Positions 40,496-49,150 of a stretch of 64,000 bases of DNA are shown one piece after another (within the stretch, counting starts at the first letter, position 1; every line of letters begins with the position of its first letter). The position numbers were made by a program, and so were the translations under genes. Origin of the DNA: UBA6623 sp965238125. GTDB taxonomy: Bacteria > Acidobacteriota > Terriglobia > Bryobacterales > UBA6623. Under the pieces are notes generated by a model. It was given only the letters and a program-made list of their open reading frames with translations, was not told where the DNA came from and made no database searches. Location of the stretch: NCBI GenBank assembly GCA_965238125.1, contig OZ250179.1:6014001-6078000 (forward strand), written 5' to 3'.

Positions 40496-42559
40496 TCAAC
40501 TCGTCAGGGCCAGCCGTTTGAGCAAGGCGTCGGGGTCGGGGTCGCGGCCCATGAATGAGCGAAACAGATCGGCGGGTTCCTGGCTGTTGCCTTGCGAGAG
40601 AATCTTCTCGCGGAATTCCATGCCGATTTCGCGGCTGAAGATGCCCGCATCGGCAAAGCGCGTAAAGGCGTCGGCGTCGAGCACCTCCGACCACTTGTAG
40701 GAATAGTAGCCGGCCGCGTACCCGACCGAGCTCGAGAACAAATGCATGAACGCCGCGATCATGGCGTTGTCGGGAAGCAGCGGCACGGGCGAAAACGAAT
40801 CGAGAATGGTGAAGGCATAGGTCATTACATCGCCGTCCCGGTCGCGGTCATAGTCGATGTGCAGCGCCAGGTCCACAGTACCGAAGCTCAGTTGACGCAT
40901 CTGGGCGGTGGCGGCGCGGAAGTTGCGGGCCCGCTTCATCTTTTGAAACAGCGCGTCGGGGATCGGTTCGCCGTTTTCCCAATGGCGCGCAAACAGGTCC
41001 AGCGCCTCGCGCTCCCAGCACCAGTTCTCCATGATCTGCGACGGCAGCTCGACGAAATCCACGGCGACGTCGGTCCCGGCCAGACTGCGAATCTCGACCT
41101 TGCTCAACAGGTGATGCAACAAGTGGCCGAACTCGTGGAAAACGGTCTCGACCTCGCGATGGGTCAGCAGCGCGGGCTTGTCGGGGAGCGGCGGGGTGAG
41201 ATTGCCGCAAATCAACCCCAAGTGTTGCTCGAAGTCGCTGCCGGGCTCGGCGGTGATGAAGGAATCCATCCAGGCCCCGTCGCGCTTGTTTTCGCGCGGA
41301 AAGAAGTCGGCGTAAAACGATCCCAGAGTGCGTCCGTCGGAGTCGGTGATCGAGTAATAGGTGACGGCCGGGTCCCAGACGGGCGCGTCGGCGCCGGGCT
41401 CGACGCGGATGCCGTAGAGCTTTTCGACCAGGTCGAACATCCCCTCGAGAACGGCTTCGAAGGAGAAGTAGGGGCGCAAGTCTTCTTCGTCGAAGTCGTA
41501 CTCGGCTTTGCGAAGCTTCTCGGCGTAGTAGGCGACGTCCCAGGGCTTGAGCGGAGAGGGCTCGGGCCCCTCGATCCTGTTTCGGAATGCCTCGATGTCA
41601 AGCTTGTCAGCCTCAAAGCAGGATTCGGTCTTCTGCTTGAGCGACGTGACAAACTCTTTCGCTTGGTCGCCTTTCGCGGCCATGCGATCTTCGAGGACTA
41701 GGTCGGCGAAGTCGCGGTAGCCGAGCAGCACGGCCTTTTCACGCCGCAGCCGGAGGATGTCGGCGATGATCTCGCGATTGTCGAATTCGCCTTGCGAGGC
41801 TCGAGTGCTTTGGGCGCGATACACGCGCTCACGAACGGCGGCATCGTCGAGATAGGTCAGGACGGCAAGCAGACTCGGCATCTGGAGAGTGAATCGCCAC
41901 CCATCTTGGTCCTTCCTCTTGGCGCTTTCCCGGGCGGCCTCGATTGCGCCGGGCGGCAAACCCGCGAGCTTGGCTTCGTCGGTGATCAGCAGCTCGAACT
42001 CGTTCGTCGCGTCGAGGACGTTTTGCGAGTACTTGGTGGTCAGCCTGGTGTGCTCGACATTGATCTCGGCGAGCCGCTTCTTTTCGGCAGGGCCCAACTC
42101 GGCGCCGCTTCGGCGGAACCCGTCGAGTGTTTTCTCCAAGAAGCGTGCGCGAGTGGAATCGAGTTGCTTGGCTTCCCCGCCGGCCGCGTAGGCTTTGAGT
42201 TGCTTCCAGACGCCCTCGTTCAAAGCTATCGAGGAATAGAATGCGCTTACCTTTGGTTGCGCGGCATTGTAGGCGGCGCGTAGATCCGGTTCGGTGGCGA
42301 CCATCTCGAGATGCCCGACGACGCCCATGGCGTGGCCGATGTCTTCGGTGACGTTTTCAAGCGCCGCGAGAGTGTTGTGGTAGCTCCGCTCCTCGGTGTC
42401 GGAGGCCAGCGCGTCGAGGCGGGCTTGGGCGTCTTCGAGCAGTTGCTCGACGGCGGCCTCGACGTGCTCGGGCCGGATGCGGTCAAAGGGAACGCGGAAA
42501 ACCTTCGTTAGAAGTGGGTTCGAGGGGCTGCTGTCAGGCATATTCAATCGATTCGGCAC
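40496..42559 (-). CDS. M3-family oligopeptidase (thimet-like, PrlC/Dcp type)
   Basis: A 687-residue cytoplasmic zinc oligopeptidase. The zinc site is VETVFHEFGHLLHHLL (HExxH near residue 475) with the downstream Glu in VDFVELPSQIMENWCWE. Other marks are RLTTKYSQNVLDATNEFELL, LRREKAVLLGYRDFADLVLEDRMA, and the C-terminal GYAAGYYSYKWSEVLDADAF, which closes over the peptide. It degrades short peptides, for example cleaved signal peptides. The start is a GTG at 42559 or the ATG six codons later; neither has a strong ribosome site. Confidence 0.93.
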   Translation of the reverse strand: MPNRLNMPDSSPSNPLLTKVFRVPFDRIRPEHVEAAVEQLLEDAQARLDALASDTEERSYHNTLAALENVTEDIGHAMGVVGHLEMVATEPDLRAAYNAAQPKVSAFYSSIALNEGVWKQLKAYAAGGEAKQLDSTRARFLEKTLDGFRRSGAELGPAEKKRLAEINVEHTRLTTKYSQNVLDATNEFELLITDEAKLAGLPPGAIEAARESAKRKDQDGWRFTLQMPSLLAVLTYLDDAAVRERVYRAQSTRASQGEFDNREIIADILRLRREKAVLLGYRDFADLVLEDRMAAKGDQAKEFVTSLKQKTESCFEADKLDIEAFRNRIEGPEPSPLKPWDVAYYAEKLRKAEYDFDEEDLRPYFSFEAVLEGMFDLVEKLYGIRVEPGADAPVWDPAVTYYSITDSDGRTLGSFYADFFPRENKRDGAWMDSFITAEPGSDFEQHLGLICGNLTPPLPDKPALLTHREVETVFHEFGHLLHHLLSKVEIRSLAGTDVAVDFVELPSQIMENWCWEREALDLFARHWENGEPIPDALFQKMKRARNFRAATAQMRQLSFGTVDLALHIDYDRDRDGDVMTYAFTILDSFSPVPLLPDNAMIAAFMHLFSSSVGYAAGYYSYKWSEVLDADAFTRFADAGIFSREIGMEFREKILSQGNSQEPADLFRSFMGRDPDPDALLKRLALTS

Positions 42560-43048
42560 GCCGGACCGATCAGTTTAGCAATGCCGTGCAAGCCGGCCAT
42601 GGCTGACGCCCGGGTCTATTGGAACTCCCGCCGCCATCAACTCTCTTACACTCATGTCGCGGACTCCGGGGAACAGCTGCTCAATGGGTCGCGCCGCCGT
42701 TCCCCGCATACGTCTCGCCGAACCCGATGTGATACCGTACCCAGACGCTTCGGGGATTCGTAGCTGTTCAGGAAGCGCGCATCGATGGGCGGAGTCTTTT
42801 TCCGTCTCGGGGCGCATTCTCACCGCGAACGCGATTGATGCCCACAACACCGCCGATGCGCCGAACGCGGTTGAGCCCGCCGAGTTCACCGGAGCGACTT
42901 GGAAGAAGAAGCTTCAGCTCCCCGCTACATCGGTCGTCGTGCTGACGCTGACGCGGGGCACGTCGGAGGCGTTCGCTCGGAAGGCGATTTCGGAGGAGAG
43001 GTCCGAGGGGCAACAATTGGTTTGAGGGCGCCGCGGCTGCCGCTTCGC
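42560..43048. other. intergenic region with a gene remnant
   Basis: 489 bp between the M3 peptidase and recG. Apart from the GH51-like fragment at 42804-42950 I see no intact gene. Open frames on both strands lack family features. Confidence 0.5.
42804..42950 (+). pseudogene. C-terminal remnant of a GH51 alpha-L-arabinofuranosidase
   Basis: The plus-strand frame encodes about 49 residues (VSGRILTANAIDAHNTADA, then NAVEPAEFTGATWKKKL, QLPATSVVVLTL). These match the C-terminal beta-domain of family 51 arabinofuranosidases, whose usual form is HNTF-x-P-x-x-V-x-P, then LPP-x-SVVVL-x-L. The catalytic barrel and the rest of the gene are absent. The remnant is on the opposite strand to its neighbours. 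I read it as the leftover of a deleted gene. Confidence 0.55.
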
Positions 43049-45166
43049 CTACCCGACCTTCACCAGCCCGTAACGGCGCTGCCACTTGCCCTGGATGTAG
43101 CGCACCAACGCCTGCACCTCGTCGGCCTTTTCAGGGTTCTCGATGAACGCGCCCGCCTCGCCGCGAGCGTTTTCAAGCAGATCGCGGTCCCGCACCAGGT
43201 TCGCCACGCGAAACGCGGGTAGACCCGACTGCTTCGTGCCGAAGAACTCTCCTGGACCGCGGAGCTGTAAATCAGTTTCGGCGATGCGGAAACCATCCTG
43301 GGTCTCGACCATCGTGCGGATGCGCTCAGCCGCTGTTTCGTTCATTTCGCCAGTGAGAAGGACGCAATAACTCTTCTCCGCGCCACGCCCCACCCGCCCG
43401 CGCAATTGATGCAGTTGCGCCAGCCCGAACGTTTCGGCGTGTTCGATCAGCATGACGGTCGCGTTCGGTACATCGACGCCGACTTCGATCACCGTCGTTG
43501 CGACCAGGATTTGTACCCGCCCTTTCTTGAAGTCTTCCATCACGGATTCCTTCTCGGGGCTCTTCAGACGACCGTGCAGCAAGGCGACTTCGAGGTCGGC
43601 AAAGACGGTCTCAGCGAGATGTTCGTAGAGCTTGCTCGCGGCCTTGACGGCCTTGGTGTCCGACTCCTCGATCAAGGGACAAACCACGTAGACCTGACGA
43701 CCCTTCTCGACCTGCTTGCGGAGAAAGCCGTAGACCTTGTCGCTCACCTCTTCCCCGGCGTGCCTGGTGACGATCGGTCGCCGTCCCGGCGGCAACTCGT
43801 CGATGATCGAAACGTCGAGGTCGCCGTAAACCGTTAGCGCGAGGGTTCGCGGAATCGGGGTCGCGGTCATGACGAGCACGTCGGGGTGCTTTCCCTTGGC
43901 GAGAAGCCCGAATCGCTGCATCACTCCGAAGCGGTGTTGCTCGTCGACGACAACGAGGCCAAGATTGTGAAAAGCGACGTCTTTCGAAATCAGTGCGTGC
44001 GTGCCGACCACGACACGGGCTTCGCCTTCGGCGATGAGGGCCTTCCTTTTGGCCTTCTTGCGCGCACGACCCGAACCGGTTAACAGCGCGACACTATATC
44101 CGGCCGGTTCGAGGAGGTTCTTGAAATAGAAGTAATGTTGGGCGGCCAAAATTTCCGTCGGCGCCATGACGGCGACTTGGTAGCCGTTCTCGAGCGCGAT
44201 CACGGCGGCTTCGACGGCGACGATCGTTTTACCGCTGCCGACATCGCCTTGGAGCAGACGATTCATCGGCTCCCTGGCGGACATGTCCCGGGCAATTTCG
44301 CCGAGCACGCGCTTTTGGGCGGCGGTGGGCTTGAAGGGCAGAATGCTCTTGATCTTTTCGCGGGCACTATCGTTTAACTCAAACTGAATCCCTTCCTGGC
44401 GGCGCGCCTTGCGGCGCTTGAGCGCCAAGCCGCATTCGAGAAAGAAGAATTCCTCGAAAATCAGGCGCGCCTGCGCCGGCGTGCGAAAAGCCTCGAGCAA
44501 GCGCAAGTTCGTGTCGGGCGGCGGAAAATGAGCTTCGCGAACGGCGTCGGCGCGGCCGGGCAGGCCGACGCGACGGCGAACGCTCTCGGGCAGCGGGTCA
44601 TCTTCCCATGCAACGGTGTCGAGCGCCCGGCGAACGAGTCCGCGAATGACGCGGGTGTTAAGTCGTCCAATTGCCTGGTAAACCGGAACCACGCGGCCGG
44701 TATGGAGACGGGCTTCGGCGGGGTCCCGCGTTTCGGGGGCGTCGGGCGCGGTCTCGAGGATTTCATATTGCGGGTGAAGCATCGAGACCTCGCGCGAGAA
44801 TTCATTCCACTCGACCTTGCCGTAGAATGCCACCTGCTGCCCGCTCTCGAACACCGAACGCAAGTACTCGCCACGAAACCATTTGCAGACCAACGGTTGG
44901 CCGGAACCGTCGCGCACACGAATCTCCACCAAGCGCGCCGAGCCGCGATGGGAATGAAACATCCGAGGAGCCGAGATCTCTCCGATCACGGTAGCGGTCT
45001 CGCCGGGGGCAAGATCGGCGATGCGCTTCGTGTTGCCGCGGTCTTCGTAGCGGAAAGGCAAGTAATAGAGCAGGTCTTCGACCGTGAAGATGGCTTTCGA
45101 CTCGAAGATCTTGGCGCGTTGCGGCCCGACCCCTTTGAGATAAGTGATGGGAGTGTCGAGTTTCAT
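43049..45166 (-). CDS. recG: ATP-dependent DNA helicase RecG
   Basis: A 705-residue superfamily 2 helicase that remodels stalled forks and Holliday junctions. The wedge/OB part has ITYLKGVGPQRAKIFESKAI and LLYYLPFRYEDR. Helicase motifs: GDVGSGKT (Walker A), APTEILAAQH, DEQHRFGVMQR (motif II), MTATPIPRTLALTVYGDL (III), VVCPLIEESD, LHGRLKSPEKESVM, ATTVIEVGVDVPNATVMLIEHAETFGLAQLHQLRGRVGRG (V-VI). The C-terminal TRG region LQLRGPGEFFGTKQSGLP is intact. The start at 45166 (MKLDTPITYLKG) fits the family; frame upstream is open but not conserved-looking. Confidence 0.95.
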   Translation of the reverse strand: MKLDTPITYLKGVGPQRAKIFESKAIFTVEDLLYYLPFRYEDRGNTKRIADLAPGETATVIGEISAPRMFHSHRGSARLVEIRVRDGSGQPLVCKWFRGEYLRSVFESGQQVAFYGKVEWNEFSREVSMLHPQYEILETAPDAPETRDPAEARLHTGRVVPVYQAIGRLNTRVIRGLVRRALDTVAWEDDPLPESVRRRVGLPGRADAVREAHFPPPDTNLRLLEAFRTPAQARLIFEEFFFLECGLALKRRKARRQEGIQFELNDSAREKIKSILPFKPTAAQKRVLGEIARDMSAREPMNRLLQGDVGSGKTIVAVEAAVIALENGYQVAVMAPTEILAAQHYFYFKNLLEPAGYSVALLTGSGRARKKAKRKALIAEGEARVVVGTHALISKDVAFHNLGLVVVDEQHRFGVMQRFGLLAKGKHPDVLVMTATPIPRTLALTVYGDLDVSIIDELPPGRRPIVTRHAGEEVSDKVYGFLRKQVEKGRQVYVVCPLIEESDTKAVKAASKLYEHLAETVFADLEVALLHGRLKSPEKESVMEDFKKGRVQILVATTVIEVGVDVPNATVMLIEHAETFGLAQLHQLRGRVGRGAEKSYCVLLTGEMNETAAERIRTMVETQDGFRIAETDLQLRGPGEFFGTKQSGLPAFRVANLVRDRDLLENARGEAGAFIENPEKADEVQALVRYIQGKWQRRYGLVKVG

Positions 45167-45242
45167 GCGCCGGCCGGTCTTGATTGCAACCGGCTCGTGT
45201 TCCCGTTCATGCCGAGCCCCGGACTCTTCGCGGTGTAGAACG

Positions 45243-45295
45243 CCCCCGACGTGGCGCACGCATTCTTGCGTACCGTACCGGCATTCGTGCCGGTA
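45243..45295. repeat. dispersed hairpin repeat
   Basis: CCCCGACGTGGCGCACG, shared with the repeat after the RND genes at 29140-29157, is followed by TACCGGCA-TTCG-TGCCGGTA (45276-45295), a perfect stem with a TTCG loop. It lies upstream of recG. Confidence 0.5.
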
Positions 45296-45387
45296 TGTCT
45301 CTTCCGAAAGCGCCCCGGATCCGACGAACTTTCATAGCGGAACGATACACCGCGCGGATTCATGGAAGGGTACTCGTGCCCGATTCT

Positions 45388-46146
45388 TCACCGCCCCTCC
45401 TGCGCAGCCTCCGAGTCCGCGTTCGGCGGCCAGGTGACACCCCCCAGCTTGGCAACTTCCTGCTGCACGTCGGCAATCATTCGCTTGGCGTCCCGCCCGG
45501 CCTCGCCCGTGGTCGGCATCGGCGTGCCGACGCGCAACTCGGCACGGCCCGGATGGAGATGCGCCGAGTTGGGGGCGAGAATTTTTTGGGTTCCGACCAA
45601 TGCCATCGGAACAATCGGCGCACCGGCGCGAATCGCGATGTGCGCGGCCCCGGGTTTGAACCGTCGCATGACCGGTTGCCGGGTCCGCCCGCCTTCGGGA
45701 AACAGCAAGATCGACGTGCCGCCCCGTACCCGCTCCGCAGCCTCGTCCATATTGCGAACCGCCGCTCGCGGGTTTTCTCGATTGACCGGGATGTGGCCGG
45801 CGCGGTTAAGATGCCAGCCGAGAAAGGGAACACGCCAAAGCCCGTGCCGCGCCATGATGCGAAAATCCCGCGGCATTCGCCCGAACATCACCGGCGTGTC
45901 GATCAGGCTGAAATGGTTCGAGACGAACACATAGGGCTGAGCCGGATCGAGCTTTTCCGCACCCACCACATCGATCTTGATCAGGCAGATCCCGAGCACC
46001 ATGCGAGCCCACGTCACCGCCACCTTATGTTGCAGGCGCCCGCTCGGATCAAACAACGATGCGGTGATGGAAATGGTGGCCATCACCAGGACCGAAAGCC
46101 CGATCATCGGGCACATCCACAACACCGAGCGCAAGTAACTCAACAT
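45388..46146 (-). CDS. plsC: 1-acyl-sn-glycerol-3-phosphate acyltransferase
   Basis: A 252-residue membrane acyltransferase that makes phosphatidic acid from lysophosphatidate. Hydrophobic N-terminus (MLSYLRSVLWMCPMIGLSVLVM). Catalytic NHxxxxD motif is SNHFSLIDTP near residue 76. VPFLGWHLNRAGHIPVNR, FPEGGRTR (near residue 150) and APIVPMALVGTQKIL are the remaining acyltransferase blocks. It lies divergent from the second radical SAM gene, about 300 bp apart. Confidence 0.9.
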   Translation of the reverse strand: MLSYLRSVLWMCPMIGLSVLVMATISITASLFDPSGRLQHKVAVTWARMVLGICLIKIDVVGAEKLDPAQPYVFVSNHFSLIDTPVMFGRMPRDFRIMARHGLWRVPFLGWHLNRAGHIPVNRENPRAAVRNMDEAAERVRGGTSILLFPEGGRTRQPVMRRFKPGAAHIAIRAGAPIVPMALVGTQKILAPNSAHLHPGRAELRVGTPMPTTGEAGRDAKRMIADVQQEVAKLGGVTWPPNADSEAAQEGR

Positions 46147-46442
46147 CGATTCCGGAAACCTCGCAACAAACCACCGTATCAGCGAACTCAGGGAGAGGGC
46201 AACGGCGGCCTTCCGCGACCTTGTTTGCCTGTTGTCCGCTTCCCGAACCCGCTATACTACCCGTGTTGTCCGTGCCGGGTAGGGAGAGCCCGGTCGTTTC
46301 ACCGAAAGCGCACCTCAGAGCAAGCGCCAACGGACAAGAAACCGGCTCCTTGAGAAGTGACACCGGAGCCGCATCGTCACCGGTAGCCTACCCAGTCGGA
46401 AATATGCTTTACTGGGGCGTCGCTACGTAGCATTTCGTTGTT

Positions 46443-47513
46443 GTGAGCCTTACTACTCGCATTCGTCGCAAAGCCGTGTCGTTCCGCCGAGGCCTGCGGG
46501 AAGCCCGCATGGTGGGGCGCGCTCTGCTCGACACCGGGCACCCGATGGTGGCCCACATGATCCCCACCAGGCGGTGCAATTTGGCCTGCACCTATTGCAA
46601 CGAGTACGACTGGGTCTCCGATCCCGTGCCGACGTTCGAGATGCAGCGGCGCATCGACAAACTGGCGGCTCTGGGAACGAGCGTGATCACCTTCAGCGGG
46701 GGCGAGCCGCTGATGCACCCGGATCTCGATCTGCTGTTGCGCCGCATCGGCAGCCACGGCATGATTTCAAGCATCATCACGAACGGCTATTTCCTAACGG
46801 CGCAGCGCATTCAGCAGCTCAACGAAGCCGGCCTCGAATATCTACAGATCAGCATCGACAACGTTCAGCCCGACGACACGTCGAAAAAAAGCCTCAAGGT
46901 TCTCGACAAGAAACTGCAACTGCTCGCCGAGCAGGCCGAGTTTCACGTCAACATCAATTCCGTCGTTGGCGGAGGCATCGAGCACCCCGAGGACGCCCTC
47001 ACGATCGCCGAGCGCTCCGTCGAACTCGGTTTTGCGAGTACGATCGGGGTGATTCACGATTCCTACGGACAGCTCCAGCCGCTCTCGAAAAAGGAAGAGC
47101 GCATCTACCAGCGCGTCAAAAGGCTCGGCAGAAACTCTTACAGCCGCCTGACGCATTTCCAGGACAACATCGTCGCGGGCAAAGCGAACAACTATTGGCG
47201 TTGCCGCGCCGGCGCCCGCTACCTCTACATTTGCGAGGACGGGCTGGTTCACTATTGCTCCCAGCAGCGCGGCTATCCCGGCATACCGCTCGAGGACTAC
47301 ACTCCCGAGCACATCCGCGAGGCCTACAACGCCGAGAAGCCCTGCGCGCCGCTGTGCACGGTTTCGTGCGTCCACAAGGTTTCCGCGACTGATTTTTGGC
47401 GTGACCCGCAAACCGGCATCGCACCCCGCATCAACCCGAAAACCTTTGTTTCCATCCAGCCCGCCGCCGGTCAACAAGAAGTCTCGACAGCCACTGCTGC
47501 GGCAAGGCGCTAG
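46443..47513 (+). CDS. radical SAM enzyme with SPASM-like C-terminus
   Basis: A 356-residue radical SAM protein. The SAM cluster cysteines are 45, 49 and 52 in TRRCNLACTYCNEYDW. ITFSGGEPLMHPDL near residue 80 binds SAM. The C-terminus has WRCRAGARYLYICEDGLVHYC and KPCAPLCTVSCVHK, an auxiliary-cluster set of the SPASM kind. Proteins of this type modify peptides or small molecules; no precursor peptide is evident nearby. The GTG start has no clear ribosome site. Neighbours are plsC (divergent) and the UbiD decarboxylase downstream (185 bp). Confidence 0.8.
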   Translation: MSLTTRIRRKAVSFRRGLREARMVGRALLDTGHPMVAHMIPTRRCNLACTYCNEYDWVSDPVPTFEMQRRIDKLAALGTSVITFSGGEPLMHPDLDLLLRRIGSHGMISSIITNGYFLTAQRIQQLNEAGLEYLQISIDNVQPDDTSKKSLKVLDKKLQLLAEQAEFHVNINSVVGGGIEHPEDALTIAERSVELGFASTIGVIHDSYGQLQPLSKKEERIYQRVKRLGRNSYSRLTHFQDNIVAGKANNYWRCRAGARYLYICEDGLVHYCSQQRGYPGIPLEDYTPEHIREAYNAEKPCAPLCTVSCVHKVSATDFWRDPQTGIAPRINPKTFVSIQPAAGQQEVSTATAAARR

Positions 47514-47698
47514 GCCACATTTCCCGCCGCGTGCCGACCCGCTGACAGGCCCGCCCGGGCCGCCTATCATGTGCTTCGGCCGTCAGTTGGTGAGCAGGCT
47601 AGAATCAAAGGTCACCGCGAGCCGCTTCGAGACCCGAGAGCCAAACCTGTCGCGGCCCTAAGCGTGGCTGAGTCCCTCAGCCCGGTGACACTACCGTC

Positions 47699-49150
47699 AT
47701 GGCCTACACCGATCTCCGCGAATTCATCAAAGTCCTCGAAAAACACGGCGAGCTGAAGCGCGTCTCGGCCGAGGTCGACCCCGTGCTCGAGATCACCGAA
47801 CTGGCCGACCGCGCGGTGAAGAGCGGCGGGCCGGCGCTGCTTTTCGAAAACCCGATCGGCTCCGATATTCCCGTCCTGATCAACGCCTTTGCCGGGATGC
47901 GCAAGATGGAGCTGGCGCTCGATGTCGACTCGCTCGACTCCATCGCCGGGCGCATTTCCGAATACCTCGAAATGAAGACGCCGCAAGGGCTCGTCGGCAA
48001 GCTCAAAATGCTGCCGAAGCTGGCCGAGATGGGGTCGTTCTTCCCGCGGGAAGTGAAGACCGGGCCGGTCAAGCAGATCGTCAAGCGCGACGACTTTTCG
48101 CTTTTCGACTTCCCGATTCTCCAATGCTGGCCCCAAGACGGCGGCCGCTTCATTACGCTCCCGCTGGTCTTTTCAAAGAACCCCACAACCGGCAAACGCA
48201 ACGTCGGCATGTACCGCATGCAGGTCTACGACGAGCGCACCACCGGTATGCACTGGCAAACCCACAAGCAGGGCGCGGAGCACTATCGCCGCCTGCTCAA
48301 GGAAGGCAAGCAAGAGCGCATGGAAGTCGCCGTCGCCATCGGCGCCGACCCGGCCACGATGTTCTCGGCGCTTCTGCCGTTGCCGCCCGACCTCGACGAA
48401 ATGCTCTTCGCCGGTTTCCTGCGCAACAAACCTGTCGAGCTCGTCAAGTGCGAAACTGTCGACTTAGAGGTGCCCGCCAACGCCGAGATTGTCCTCGAAG
48501 GCTACGTGACGCTCGGCGAGCTGCGCACCGAGGGGCCTTTCGGCGACCACACGGGCTTCTATTCGCTTGAAGACGACTTCCCGGTCTTTAACGTCACCTG
48601 CGTGACGCAGCGCGAAAAGCCGATCTACGCCACGACGATCGTCGGACCTCCGCCGATGGAAGACTACTACATGGGCAAGACGATCGAGCGCGTCTTTCTG
48701 CCCTTGATGCGATTGCAGATCCCCGAGCTGATCGATATCAACATGCCCGCAGAAGGCATCTTCCACAACATGATGATCATGTCGATCCGCAAGTCCTACC
48801 CGCTGCAAGCCCGTAAGGCGATGAGCGCGGTGTGGGGGCTGGGGCAGGCGATGTTCACGAAATGCATCGTCGTGGTCGATGACGACGTCAACGTGCAGGA
48901 CTTGAGCGAGGTCGCCTGGAAGGCGCTCAACCATATCGACCCCGAGCGGGATATCCAATTTGTGATGGGACCGATCGATCAGCTCGACCATTCCAGCCGA
49001 ATGCCCAACTACGGCTCGAAAATGGGCATCGACGCCACGCGCAAATGGCCCGAGGAGGGCTTTACGCGCCGCTGGCCCGACGTGATCGAGATGGATGAGG
49101 AGGTGAAGCGGCGGGTGGAGAAGATCTGGCAGGAATTGAAGATCGGCTGA
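47699..49150 (+). CDS. UbiD-family prenylated-FMN decarboxylase
   Basis: A 483-residue UbiD-type decarboxylase using prenylated FMN made by UbiX. Marks: the N-terminal LREFIKVLEKHGELKRV, the cofactor region NVGMYRMQVYDERTTGMHWQ near residue 165, the catalytic Glu-containing ELRTEGPFGDHTGFYS near residue 275, and the quadruple MPAEGIFHNMMIMSIRKSYPLQARK. It probably acts in quinone synthesis (4-hydroxybenzoate or a futalosine-route naphthoate), but UbiX and other genes of that path are not here. Its stop is directly followed in frame by the broken zinc-ribbon gene. Confidence 0.92.
   Translation: MAYTDLREFIKVLEKHGELKRVSAEVDPVLEITELADRAVKSGGPALLFENPIGSDIPVLINAFAGMRKMELALDVDSLDSIAGRISEYLEMKTPQGLVGKLKMLPKLAEMGSFFPREVKTGPVKQIVKRDDFSLFDFPILQCWPQDGGRFITLPLVFSKNPTTGKRNVGMYRMQVYDERTTGMHWQTHKQGAEHYRRLLKEGKQERMEVAVAIGADPATMFSALLPLPPDLDEMLFAGFLRNKPVELVKCETVDLEVPANAEIVLEGYVTLGELRTEGPFGDHTGFYSLEDDFPVFNVTCVTQREKPIYATTIVGPPPMEDYYMGKTIERVFLPLMRLQIPELIDINMPAEGIFHNMMIMSIRKSYPLQARKAMSAVWGLGQAMFTKCIVVVDDDVNVQDLSEVAWKALNHIDPERDIQFVMGPIDQLDHSSRMPNYGSKMGIDATRKWPEEGFTRRWPDVIEMDEEVKRRVEKIWQELKIG

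Noticed and set aside
46220..46265. A promoter for the second radical SAM gene at TATACT (about 46254)
   Set aside because: The best -35 candidates are 15 or 22 bases away and the gene starts 180 bases downstream.
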